Assembly: GCA_002350845.1 (NCBI GenBank)
Contig: DEFL01000046.1
Span: 1-64,000 of the forward strand
Direction: 5' to 3'
DNA length: 64,000 nucleotides
Source of the DNA: Christensenella sp. UBA2853
GTDB taxonomy: Bacteria > Bacillota > Clostridia > Christensenellales > Aristaeellaceae
Part shown: positions 54,219 through 62,281 of the stretch, in pieces
Layout of the letters: each line of letters starts with the position of its first letter
Position numbering within the stretch: position 1 is the stretch's first letter
Position numbers and translations under genes: made by a program
The notes under the pieces: generated by a model
Databases searched by the model: none
Told to the model about the DNA's origin: nothing
Seen by the model: only the letters and a program-made list of their open reading frames with translations

Positions 54219-55309
54219 TTCTGGTCTCCTTTCTCGGAGAAAACCCATCGATTCTGGAAGTTGTAGGAAACAAAATAGAGCAGTGTGTCACACAGGAGTT
54301 TGGCAATCCAACGGGCCATGCCCAGGGCGGTCAGCAGCTGAACACCGAGATTGGACAGACAGATGATCAGGACGCAGAGAAGTGCATAGCGAAGCGCTGC
54401 ATGTCCGGTCGATCCTTTCATCTTAAAGACAAAGGCCTTGTTCAGCGTGAAATTGACAACCGAGGAGATCAGCCTGGCCAGAAAACCAGAGAGCCAGACG
54501 AGCGTGCGGTGTTCTGTGACCCCCAGAAGAGGAAGCAGCCAGGAGGCAAAAAGACCGGCGAAAATCTGATCCACCAGCACACAGATCAGAGACGCCCCCA
54601 TAAACTTGAAGAAACTGCCCAGGATCAGCTTGTAGATGCGCCAGCTGTCCCGGATAGGGTGGAAGTGTGTGCCTTCATTGCCGTTCTCATAGACCGTTTC
54701 GATGGTGACCGGGATCATGGGAAGACCGCGGCGGGCACAGGAGATCAGCACGTTCATTTCATACTCATACCGGTCGCCTTCAATGGAGATCATGAAGGGC
54801 AGCTCCGAGGCGCGGAATGCGCGCAGACCGGTCTGTGTGTCCGGAAGCCATTTTCCGTAGCAGAGTTTGAAAACAACACTGGTGGAACGGTTGCCGATCC
54901 GGGACTTGGGCGGTACATTGGGCAGGGAAAAATCTCGTGAACCCAGGTAGAGCGCATCCTCACCGTCATAGAGTTTTGAAATGACGGAAAGGCAGTCCGG
55001 CACGGTATGCTGGCCATCGGAATCCGCCGTCAGGACAGCCTCGCATTCGGGCATGTTCTCCTGAATCCAGCGGTAGCCTGTCTTGAGCGCAACACCTTTT
55101 CCGTGATTGACATCATGGTGCAGGACGACGCATCCTTCTTTTTCCAGCTGCGTGAAGATGGGCTGGAAGCTTTCACCGGAACCATCATCGACAATGATGC
55201 GGTGGGAAAAGCCGGCATTCTCAAGATCTTTGGCATATGTGACCAGACGGTGATCCGGCTCCAGAGAGGGGATCAGAATCGCCGTATGGAGAAGCTGCTC
55301 ACTTGTCAT
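54215..55309 (-). CDS. GT2 glycosyltransferase fused to GtrA-like membrane domain
   Basis: A ~364-residue fusion. Residues 1-220 are a family-2 glycosyltransferase (AILIPSLEPDHRLVTYAKDL, DDGSGES, LTADSDGQHTVPD with the DxD-type metal motif, GSRDFSLPNVPPKS), similar to dolichol-phosphate/undecaprenyl-phosphate sugar transferases. From ~235 on, four membrane helices form a GtrA-like domain (LICVLVDQIFAGLFASWLL, SSVVNFTLNKAFVFK, FVSYNFQNRWVF). AAGGTGG lies before the ATG at 55309; the open frame upstream lacks a site. First gene of the operon. Probably makes or flips a polyprenyl-linked sugar for surface glycans. Confidence 0.92.
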   Translation of the reverse strand: MTSEQLLHTAILIPSLEPDHRLVTYAKDLENAGFSHRIIVDDGSGESFQPIFTQLEKEGCVVLHHDVNHGKGVALKTGYRWIQENMPECEAVLTADSDGQHTVPDCLSVISKLYDGEDALYLGSRDFSLPNVPPKSRIGNRSTSVVFKLCYGKWLPDTQTGLRAFRASELPFMISIEGDRYEYEMNVLISCARRGLPMIPVTIETVYENGNEGTHFHPIRDSWRIYKLILGSFFKFMGASLICVLVDQIFAGLFASWLLPLLGVTEHRTLVWLSGFLARLISSVVNFTLNKAFVFKMKGSTGHAALRYALLCVLIICLSNLGVQLLTALGMARWIAKLLCDTLLYFVSYNFQNRWVFSEKGDQK

Positions 55310-55441
55310 GGTAAACCACCTTATCTTTGAAATCACACTTGCGGCTCCCGGATACATATAAAACGAAGCATGCAGAGAAATCAGTGCTGCGTTCGAAACT
55401 TTCCGGAGAAAGCCTTTCGGCCCATACAGAGCCACTATATT

Positions 55442-55470
55442 AGTATAGCACGTCTGAAAGCAATTGGAAA
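55442..55470 (-). promoter_or_regulatory. Promoter of the GT2-GtrA operon
   Basis: On the minus strand TTTCCA (55470-55465) and TATACT (55447-55442) are 17 bp apart with a TGC extended -10. The leader would be ~125 nt. It is divergent from the promoter at 55511. Confidence 0.45.
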
Positions 55471-55510
55471 GTTTCAGAAAGGCTCCTGCAGGATTGGCGG
55501 AAGGGGGAAA

Positions 55511-55539
55511 TTGACAGTATGAAACAGGCGTTGTAAAAT
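55511..55539 (+). promoter_or_regulatory. Sigma-A promoter of the CofE-like gene
   Basis: TTGACA (55511-55516) and TAAAAT (55534-55539) are 17 bp apart with TG upstream of the -10, about 39 bp before the ATG at 55578. Confidence 0.7.
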
Positions 55540-55577
55540 ATCGCGGACACACGGATACCTTGAATGGAGGACTGACC

Positions 55578-56318
55578 ATGGGGGATACCAGAAATCTTGA
55601 GGAACAGCGTCGGGAGAAGAACGGCATCGAATACTTTGACCGCGGCACCATTACTGGCCGTGACGGGAAAAAGTATGACCGTTTTGCGATTCACACGCAT
55701 TTTGTCGAAGTAGGGGAGAGCCAGGCTGAACTTGTGAAGCGCTACGTGCTTCCGCTTGCCCAGCCGGGTGATGTTCTTTCTTTTACCGCGAAAGTGATGG
55801 CGATGTGCACAGGCAACGTGCGCACCAAAGAGCAGGTGCATCCCGGTTTCTGGGCGAAGCTTCTTGCTCCTTTTGCAGGCATCAACTCCACCGGTGTGGG
55901 CATGCATGAACCCTATAAAATGCAGCTGACCATCGATATCTGCGGCGCACCGCGCGTGGTTTTCGCCGCCTTCGTATCGGCGATCACCAGACCGTTCGGC
56001 GTGCATGGACTGTTTTATAAAATCTGTGGCAAGGGTGTGGCCGGAATTGACGGTTTCTACTTCCGTTCTGCCTTTGACCGCTACAAGGATCTTGCTCTGA
56101 TCAACAATGACAATCCGGTGGAACTGTGTGACGCCCTCGAGAAGGAAACCGGTATTCCGGTCGTGCTGATGGATGCCAATGACATTGACCAGAATCAGCT
56201 GGGCAAATGCACGGATTTCCCGCTGACAGATGACCAGATTCAGGATGCCATGAAGGACAATCCCTCCGGGCAGGGCGGAGAACTGACCCCGCTCATTCTG
56301 ATTCGTCCCCTGGGATAA
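55578..56318 (+). CDS. Coenzyme F420-0:L-glutamate ligase (CofE)-like protein
   Basis: A ~246-residue protein related to CofE (F420-0:gamma-glutamyl ligase), which adds glutamate to coenzyme F420-0 in archaea and actinobacteria. Marks are YDRFAIHTHFVEVGESQAEL, PGDVLSFTAKVMAMCTGNV and LINNDNPVELCDALEKETG. Clostridia generally do not make F420, so this copy is likely to act on another substrate. TGGAGG lies 8 nt before the ATG at 55578. Monocistronic, with own promoter and terminator. The ligase fold is likely; the reaction is unknown. Confidence 0.8.
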   Translation: MGDTRNLEEQRREKNGIEYFDRGTITGRDGKKYDRFAIHTHFVEVGESQAELVKRYVLPLAQPGDVLSFTAKVMAMCTGNVRTKEQVHPGFWAKLLAPFAGINSTGVGMHEPYKMQLTIDICGAPRVVFAAFVSAITRPFGVHGLFYKICGKGVAGIDGFYFRSAFDRYKDLALINNDNPVELCDALEKETGIPVVLMDANDIDQNQLGKCTDFPLTDDQIQDAMKDNPSGQGGELTPLILIRPLG

Positions 56319-56319
56319 A

Positions 56320-56359
56320 GCAAAAAACTGTACAGACACTTGTTCTGTGCAGTTTTTGC
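56320..56359 (+). terminator. Rho-independent terminator
   Basis: GCAAAAAACTGTACAGA (56320-56336) pairs, with one wobble, with TCTGTGCAGTTTTTGC (56344-56359). The T-tract is within the right arm. It separates the CofE-like gene from xpt. Confidence 0.7.
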
Positions 56360-56407
56360 ATTTTGCGGAAACAGGAAATCTTCCGCGGAATTCTTTTTGA
56401 AAAATGC

Positions 56408-56436
56408 TTGCTTTTCGACTTTGCTTTGTGTACGAT
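56408..56436 (+). promoter_or_regulatory. Promoter candidate of the xpt gene
   Basis: TTGCTT (56408-56413) and TACGAT (56431-56436) are 17 bp apart, ~58 bp before the preferred start at 56495. The short leader leaves no room for the purine riboswitch often found before xpt. Confidence 0.45.
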
Positions 56437-56494
56437 TACATTGCTATACCCGCAGATGGATGCGGGGGGCTGAAAGGAAATGGAGGATCAGGAT

Positions 56495-57079
56495 ATGAAG
56501 GAACTGCGGGAGGCCATTGAAACGCTTGGGCGTGCTGCCGGAACCAATGTTGTCAAAGTGGATATGTTTCTGAATCACCGTATTGAAACCAGTCTGCTGT
56601 TCCGTATGGGTGAGGTGCTGGCGGATTACTTCCGTGATGATCACCCCACACAGGTACTGACTGTTGAATCCAGCGGCATTGCGCTGGCACTGACAACGGC
56701 TCATTTTCTTGGTGACCTGCCGGTTGTCTTTGCAAAGAAATCCCCGACCGTTGTCCAGTCGGATGATGTGGTGCAGGCTCCGGTTTATTCCTTTACACAC
56801 AAGTGCAACAACATGATCCGTGTGGACAAGCATTATCTGCCGATCCACAGTAATGTCCTGATTGTCGACGACTTTCTGGCCGACGGACAGGCCGCTTCCG
56901 GCATGATTTCCCTGTGCGAACAGCTGGACTGCAAAGCAGTCGGCGTGGGGATCGGCATTGAGAAAGGATTTCAGCCCGGCGGACGGCTGCTGCGTGAAAA
57001 AGGGGTCAAGCTGAAGTCACTGGCCGTCGTGGAAAAAATTGAAGACGGGAAAATCTTTCTTGCGCCGGATGACGATTGA
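56495..57079 (+). CDS. xpt: Xanthine phosphoribosyltransferase
   Basis: A ~194-residue type-I phosphoribosyltransferase of the Xpt family, converting xanthine and PRPP to XMP. Marks are the N-terminal VVKVDMFLNHRIETSLLFRM, LTVESSGIALALTTAHFLG, and the PRPP loop NVLIVDDFLADGQAASGM. The C-terminal VGVGIGIEKGFQPGG and LKSLAVVEKIEDGKIFL match the family. ATG at 56495 has GGAGG 8 nt upstream; the ATG at 56480 has its AAAGGA too close. It stands just before the BMP-type transporter operon, suggesting purine salvage. Confidence 0.93.
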   Translation: MKELREAIETLGRAAGTNVVKVDMFLNHRIETSLLFRMGEVLADYFRDDHPTQVLTVESSGIALALTTAHFLGDLPVVFAKKSPTVVQSDDVVQAPVYSFTHKCNNMIRVDKHYLPIHSNVLIVDDFLADGQAASGMISLCEQLDCKAVGVGIGIEKGFQPGGRLLREKGVKLKSLAVVEKIEDGKIFLAPDDD

Positions 57080-57165
57080 GGAAACCTGGGGGAAGGCGTT
57101 GGCTGATCTGTCCGCAATGCTCCCGGAAAGTGCACAATAATCACGAAAATATTTCGTATGGATAC

Positions 57166-57194
57166 TTGCTTTCATTCGGAAAATGGACTACAAT
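57166..57194 (+). promoter_or_regulatory. Promoter of the BMP-type ABC transporter operon
   Basis: TTGCTT (57166-57171) and TACAAT (57189-57194) are 17 bp apart, 86 bp before the ATG at 57280. Confidence 0.6.
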
Positions 57195-57279
57195 GTATAT
57201 GTTTCCGCAGGCGAATGTTCGTGTTTTGCCTGCAAATCACAAACAATCCCTCAATGAATGATGACGGAGGAGTGTAACA

Positions 57280-58464
57280 ATGAAAAAGGTTCTTGCCCTT
57301 CTGGTTGCTCTTGCCCTGTGCCTGAGCTGCACGGCTGTCTTTGCTGATGGCGTTGCAAAGGAAAACATCAAGATCGGTTTCATTTTCCTGCATGACGAGA
57401 ATTCCACCTATGACCTGAACTTCCTGAACGCTGCCAAGGAAGCCTGCGAGAAGCTCGGCGTGGCTTATGTTCTCAAGACCAACATTCCTGAAGGTCAGGA
57501 GTGCTATGAGACTGCTGCTGAACTGATCGAAGACGAAGGCTGCAACATCATCTTCGCCGACAGCTTCGGTCATGAATCCTTCATGATCCAGGCTGCCAAG
57601 GAATATCCTGAAGTGCAGTTCTGCCATGCAACCGGCACCCGCGCTCACACCGAAGGCCTTGCAAACTATCACAATGCGTTTGCTTCCATCTATGAAGGCC
57701 GTTTCCTGGCTGGTGTTGCTGCCGGCATGAAGCTCAACGAAATGATCGAAAAGGGCGAGTTCACTGCTGAAGAAGCCAAGATGGGTTATGTCGGCGCTTA
57801 TCCCTATGCGGAAGTGAAGTCCGGCTACACCTCTTTCTTCCTCGGTGCACGTTATATCTGCCCCACTGTGACCATGGAAGTGACCTTCACCAATTCCTGG
57901 TATGATGAAGCCCTCGAAAAGGAAGGCGCAACCAAGCTGATCAACGATGGCTGCAAGCTGATCTCCCAGCATGCTGACTCCATGGGTGCTCCCACTGCCT
58001 GCGAAGTGGCCGGCGTGCCGGACGTTTCCTACAATGGTTCCACCGTGGCTGCCTGCCCCAACACCTTCATCATTTCTTCCCGCATCAACTGGGAACCCTA
58101 CTTCGAATACATGGTCAACTGTGTGATGAATGGCGAAGCCATTGCTGCCGACTGGACCGGCACCATCGCTACAGGCTCTGTGGAACTGTCTGAACTCAAT
58201 GAACAGGCTGCTGCTGCCGGCACCGCTGAAAAGATTGCCGAAGTCAAGGCTGCTCTTGAAGATGGCTCTCTCAAGGTTTATGACATCAACACCTTCACCG
58301 TCAACGGCGCCAAGCTGGAATCCTATCTGGCTGACGTGGATGACATGGGCGACTATGTCCCCGAGACCGAAGTGGTTACTGACGGATATTTCCATGAGTC
58401 TGAATATCGCTCTGCTCCGTATTTTGATGTTGATATCGACGGCATCACCATGCTGGGCGCTTAA
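57280..58464 (+). CDS. BMP-family ABC transporter substrate-binding protein
   Basis: A 394-residue periplasmic-type binding protein of the BMP/PnrA/Med family, whose studied members bind purine nucleosides. Residues 1-22 are a signal peptide (VLALLVALALCLSCTAVFA) with VFA-D cleavage; CLSC does not fit a lipobox. Mature marks are KIGFIFLHDENSTYDLNFLN, NIIFADSFGHESFMIQAAKE and MGYVGAYPYAEVKSGYTSFF. AGGAG lies before the ATG. A strong hairpin separates it from the ATPase gene. Codon use is strongly biased to C/T-ending codons, suggesting high expression. The nucleoside ligand is inferred from the family and adjacent xpt. Confidence 0.93.
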   Translation: MKKVLALLVALALCLSCTAVFADGVAKENIKIGFIFLHDENSTYDLNFLNAAKEACEKLGVAYVLKTNIPEGQECYETAAELIEDEGCNIIFADSFGHESFMIQAAKEYPEVQFCHATGTRAHTEGLANYHNAFASIYEGRFLAGVAAGMKLNEMIEKGEFTAEEAKMGYVGAYPYAEVKSGYTSFFLGARYICPTVTMEVTFTNSWYDEALEKEGATKLINDGCKLISQHADSMGAPTACEVAGVPDVSYNGSTVAACPNTFIISSRINWEPYFEYMVNCVMNGEAIAADWTGTIATGSVELSELNEQAAAAGTAEKIAEVKAALEDGSLKVYDINTFTVNGAKLESYLADVDDMGDYVPETEVVTDGYFHESEYRSAPYFDVDIDGITMLGA

Positions 58465-58481
58465 TTCTCCAGTGTGAAAGG

Positions 58482-58515
58482 GCTGTCCCTGCCTACCTGG
58501 CAGGGACAGCGTTTT
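58482..58515 (+). terminator. Intercistronic hairpin/attenuating terminator
   Basis: GCTGTCCCTGCC (58482-58493) pairs perfectly with GGCAGGGACAGC (58499-58510), loop TACCT, then GTTTTC. Located between the binding-protein and ATPase genes, it would lower expression of the membrane components relative to the binding protein. Confidence 0.7.
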
Positions 58516-58585
58516 CTGTTATATCCATAAATGGCATGCAGTTGAGTTCGAACATGCCGATTCAAGCAGGGAAAGGAGCATTTCC

Positions 58586-60124
58586 TTGGAAAACAGTAAT
58601 TCCGCGGTCAGCCTTCGAAACATTACGAAACGCTTCGGTGCCACGACGGCCAATGATCATGTAACATTGGATATACGGAAAGGCGAAATTCTTGCGCTTC
58701 TCGGAGAAAACGGAAGCGGCAAGACGACGCTGATGAATATGATTTCCGGCATCTACTATCCCGATGAGGGACAGATTCTGATCAATGGCAAGGAAACCGT
58801 CATTTCTTCGCCGAAGGATGCCATCAATCTGGGAATCGGCATGATTCACCAGCACTTTAAGCTGGTGGATGTTCTGACAGCTGCTGAAAACATTGAGCTG
58901 GGTCTGGGCGGCAAGCTCAATCTGAAGCAGACAGCCAAAAAGATACAGGAAATCTGTTCTGCCTATGGGTTTGAAGTGGACCCGAATCAGAAAGTCTATG
59001 ACATGTCGGTTTCCCAGAAGCAGACAGTGGAAATTGTCAAGGTCCTCTATCGCGGGGCGGACATTCTGATCCTGGATGAACCGACGGCTGTTTTGACCCC
59101 GCAGGAGACGGAAAAGCTGTTTACCGTGCTCCGTAATATGAGGGACAGCGGGAAAGCGATTGTCATTATCACGCATAAGATGCATGAAGTGGAGTCCATT
59201 TCGGACCGTGTCGCAATCCTTCGCAAAGGTCAGTATGTCGGAGAAAAAATGACCAAAGACACCAATGCGCAGGAAATGACCAACATGATGGTCGGACACA
59301 CTGTGGCATTGAATATTGAGCGTCCTGAGCCTGTATCTCCCAAACCCCGCATTGAAGTGAAGGATCTGACGGTTCTCGATGAAGAAGGCATTGTCAAACT
59401 GGACCATGTCTCCTTTACTGCCTATTCGGGTGAAATTCTGGGTGTGGCAGGCATTTCAGGCTGCGGCCAGAAAGAGCTTCTGGAGGCGATTGCAGGCCTT
59501 CAGGTCACGGAGCCCGGCTCGAGCATATCCTACATCACCGATGACGGTCAGAAGGAAGAACTGATCGGGAAGGATCCGCTTGAGATTCAGGAAATGGGCG
59601 TTGCACTCTCCTTTGTTCCTGAGGATCGTCTGGGCATGGGCCTGGTGGGCAGCATGGATATCAATGACAATATGATGCTGCGCTCTTTCAGGCATGGACA
59701 CACCGCATTCACCGACCGCAAGGCGCCTCATGAAGTGGCCGAACAGGTTGTGGATGAACTGGAAGTGGCCACACCGAGTCTGAATACACCTGTCAGCCGT
59801 CTGTCGGGCGGCAATGTCCAGAAGATTCTGGTCGGACGTGAAATTACAACGGCTCCGTCAGTTCTGCTGACAGCCTATGCTGTGCGCGGTCTGGACATCA
59901 ACTCCTCCTATACGATCTATCACCTGATCAATGAACAGAAAAAACAGGGTGTTGCTGTGATCTATGTGGGTGAAGACCTGGATGTTCTGCTCGAGCTCGC
60001 AGACAGGATTCTTGTTCTGTGCGGAGGAAAAGTCAGCGGCATTCTCCCCGGAAGAAATGCCATTAAGTCACAGGTGGGCATGATGATGACACATATGGGA
60101 GGAACGAAAGGTGACGAAAAATAA
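58586..60124 (+). CDS. BMP-type ABC transporter ATPase (two fused ATP-binding domains)
   Basis: A 512-residue duplicated ATPase of the sugar/nucleoside importer type. The first domain has GENGSGKTTLMN (Walker A), a signature-like DMSVSQKQTVEIVK and ILDEPTAVLTPQE (Walker B). The second has a degenerate Walker A (ISGCGQKELLEAI), signature LSGGNVQKILVG and LTAYAVRGLDIN where PTRGLD is expected. One normal and one degenerate site is usual for this family. The start is TTG or the ATG near 58586, with AAAGGAG upstream. The permease gene overlaps its end by 14 nt. Confidence 0.93.
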   Translation: MENSNSAVSLRNITKRFGATTANDHVTLDIRKGEILALLGENGSGKTTLMNMISGIYYPDEGQILINGKETVISSPKDAINLGIGMIHQHFKLVDVLTAAENIELGLGGKLNLKQTAKKIQEICSAYGFEVDPNQKVYDMSVSQKQTVEIVKVLYRGADILILDEPTAVLTPQETEKLFTVLRNMRDSGKAIVIITHKMHEVESISDRVAILRKGQYVGEKMTKDTNAQEMTNMMVGHTVALNIERPEPVSPKPRIEVKDLTVLDEEGIVKLDHVSFTAYSGEILGVAGISGCGQKELLEAIAGLQVTEPGSSISYITDDGQKEELIGKDPLEIQEMGVALSFVPEDRLGMGLVGSMDINDNMMLRSFRHGHTAFTDRKAPHEVAEQVVDELEVATPSLNTPVSRLSGGNVQKILVGREITTAPSVLLTAYAVRGLDINSSYTIYHLINEQKKQGVAVIYVGEDLDVLLELADRILVLCGGKVSGILPGRNAIKSQVGMMMTHMGGTKGDEK

Positions 60125-61223
60125 GCGTGAACCTCTGATTCACATTACCAAGCGTGTGAATATCCCGATCTGGTTTCCGCTGGTCGTTCATGCGGCAGCA
60201 CTTCTGCTTGCACTGCTCGCCTGTGCGGTCCTCACCCTGGTGATGACAGGCGAGAACCCGCTCAGCCTGCTGAATTCCATTATCAATGGTTCCTTTGGCA
60301 GCTCCAGAAAAATCTGGGTCATGCTGCAGAATACCGCCATGCTTCTGTGCGTATCCCTCGCTGTGACACCGGCTTTCCGGATGCGTTTCTGGAATATCGG
60401 TGCAGAAGGTCAGACGCTTATTGCCTGCCTTGCCTCTGCAGCCTGCATGATTCTGCTCCGTGATGTGCTTCCCAACTGGGCAATTATCGTCTGCATGGCA
60501 GCGGCCAGCATGCTGGCTGGTGCTGTATGGGGCCTGATCCCGGCAGTCTTTAAAGCCAAATGGGGCACGAATGAAACACTCTTTACCCTGATGATGAACT
60601 ATATTGCGACGCAGCTGGTTGCATTCTTCTGCGTGGTCTGGGAATCCCCCAAAGGTTCCGGTCAGATCGGCATCATCAATCAGCGGACGGAGCTCGGATG
60701 GCTTCCTGTGATCGGCGGACAGCGATACCTGCTCAATGTGATCGTGGTCGGTCTGATCTGCGTGGCCATGCACTTTTATCTCCGGTATTCCAAGCACGGA
60801 TTTGAAATATCCGTGGTGGGCGAAAGCGTGAAAACTGCGCATTATGTCGGCATTAAAGTGGAAAAGGTCATCATTCGCACCATGCTCCTTTCCGGTGCTG
60901 TTTGCGGCATTGCCGGATTCCTGCTGGTTGGATCGACCAACCATACACTGACAACCACGCTTGTCAATGGGCGCGGTTTTACCGCTGTCATGGTCTCGTG
61001 GCTGGCGAAGTTCAGTCCCTTCTGGATGATTATGATCAGTATGCTGCTCGTGGTTCTCGAGCGCGGCGCAGGTGAAATCTCCACCAAATTCGGACTGAAT
61101 CAGTCCTATTCAGATATGCTGACCGGTATTATCCTGTTCTTCATCATTGGCAGTGAGTTCTTTATCATGTACCGCGTTCATTTCAGAAAGCCCGGGGACA
61201 AGGAGGGAAAACTGAATGTTTGA
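60111..61223 (+). CDS. BMP-type ABC transporter permease 1
   Basis: A 370-residue permease with eight to nine predicted helices of the BPD_transp_2 type. Marks are FRMRFWNIGAEGQTLIACLA, GTNETLFTLMMNYIATQLV and the cytoplasmic loop GESVKTAHYVGIKVEKVI. The GTG start overlaps the ATPase gene by 14 nt, with GGGAGG upstream. It overlaps the second permease by 8 nt. The two permeases should form the heterodimeric channel for a nucleoside-like substrate. Family firm, substrate inferred. Confidence 0.93.
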   Translation: MTKNKREPLIHITKRVNIPIWFPLVVHAAALLLALLACAVLTLVMTGENPLSLLNSIINGSFGSSRKIWVMLQNTAMLLCVSLAVTPAFRMRFWNIGAEGQTLIACLASAACMILLRDVLPNWAIIVCMAAASMLAGAVWGLIPAVFKAKWGTNETLFTLMMNYIATQLVAFFCVVWESPKGSGQIGIINQRTELGWLPVIGGQRYLLNVIVVGLICVAMHFYLRYSKHGFEISVVGESVKTAHYVGIKVEKVIIRTMLLSGAVCGIAGFLLVGSTNHTLTTTLVNGRGFTAVMVSWLAKFSPFWMIMISMLLVVLERGAGEISTKFGLNQSYSDMLTGIILFFIIGSEFFIMYRVHFRKPGDKEGKLNV

Positions 61224-62211
61224 CTTTATATCCTTTATCCCGCGTGCCGTTGTTCAGGGTATCCCGCTTCTCTTTGGATCAACCGGTGAAACGCTTTCTG
61301 AAAAAGCGGGCAATCTGAATCTCGGTATTCCCGGCGTGATGTATACAGGCGGCATCTGTGGGGTCATTGGTGCCTTCCTGTACGAGCAGTCCGTTCCCAA
61401 CAAAGCGGATATTATTCCGTTGTTCGCCATTCTGGTCCCGCTTCTCTCCTGTCTTCTGGGATCGCTGCTCATGGGACTGATCTACTGTTTCCTGACGGTC
61501 AATCTCAGAGCCAATCAGAATGTGACCGGTCTTGCGATGACAACCTTTGGTGTTGGCATCGGCAACTTTTTCGGAGGATCCCTGATCAAGCTGTCCGGCA
61601 GTGCCGTACCTTCCATTGCACTGAGCACGACCAGTTCTTTCTTCCATGCAGGGCTTCCATTTGCCGATGATCTCGGATGGTTCGGAAAGATTTTTCTGTC
61701 CTATGGATTCCTTGCCTATGCGGCGATTGCCATTTCCCTGGTGACAGCGTATGTGCTGCGCCGCACCCGCACGGGACTGCATCTGAGGAGTATCGGCGAA
61801 AGCCCGGCAACGGCTGATGCAGCCGGCATTAATGTCAAGAAGTACAAGTATGTTGCCACCTGCCTTGGCTGCATGATCGCCGGACTCGGCGGACTGTACT
61901 ATGTCATGGACTATGCCAGCGGCGTCTGGTCCAACAATGCATTCGGCGACCGCGGTTGGCTGGCGATCGCACTGGTCATTTTTACCATCTGGCGCCCGAA
62001 TGTCGGCGTGCTGTCTTCCATCCTTTTCGGCGGACTCTACATTCTGCATATGTATATTCCCAGCGGAACCAATCTGGCCATTAAGGAACTGTACAAAATG
62101 CTGCCCTATGTGGTCACGATTGTCGTTCTGATTCTCACCAGCACACGCAAAAAGCGTGAGGATCAGCCGCCGCAGAGTCTTGGACTTCCGTACTTCAGAG
62201 AAGAACGATAA
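61216..62211 (+). CDS. BMP-type ABC transporter permease 2
   Basis: A 331-residue permease, the partner of permease 1. Marks are the N-terminal STGETLSEKAGNLNLGIPGV, then GLAMTTFGVGIGNFFGG, and the loop SIGESPATADAAGINVKKYK that contacts the ATPase. Eight helices are predicted. ATG at 61216 with GGAGGG upstream overlaps the preceding gene by 8 nt. The operon ends at a hairpin at 62219-62250. Subunit assignment is firm; the transported nucleoside or sugar is inferred. Confidence 0.93.
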   Translation: MFDFISFIPRAVVQGIPLLFGSTGETLSEKAGNLNLGIPGVMYTGGICGVIGAFLYEQSVPNKADIIPLFAILVPLLSCLLGSLLMGLIYCFLTVNLRANQNVTGLAMTTFGVGIGNFFGGSLIKLSGSAVPSIALSTTSSFFHAGLPFADDLGWFGKIFLSYGFLAYAAIAISLVTAYVLRRTRTGLHLRSIGESPATADAAGINVKKYKYVATCLGCMIAGLGGLYYVMDYASGVWSNNAFGDRGWLAIALVIFTIWRPNVGVLSSILFGGLYILHMYIPSGTNLAIKELYKMLPYVVTIVVLILTSTRKKREDQPPQSLGLPYFREER

Positions 62212-62218
62212 CAGAAAA

Positions 62219-62250
62219 AGAGAGCGCAGTTCAGTCAGCGCTCTCTTTTT
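62219..62250. terminator. Bidirectional terminator between the BMP operon and GH27
   Basis: AGAGAGCGC (62219-62227) pairs with GCGCTCTCT (62238-62246), extended by A- and T-tracts on the two sides. It ends the + strand permease transcript and the convergent minus-strand GH27 transcript. Confidence 0.75.
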
Positions 62251-62281
62251 GTTACATGCAGATACTGCTATGAGAAATCGT

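Noticed and set aside
54219..54300. Frameshift in the GT2-GtrA gene end
   Set aside because: The frame is intact to the TGA at 54215, and the following ATGA overlap is a normal coupling signal.
56360..56494. Purine riboswitch before xpt
   Set aside because: Only ~50-60 nt of leader remains after the promoter candidate and no conserved aptamer core was seen.
57172..58395. 407-codon minus-strand open frame
   Set aside because: Antisense to the BMP binding protein; no site, no family; the sense gene has strong codon bias.
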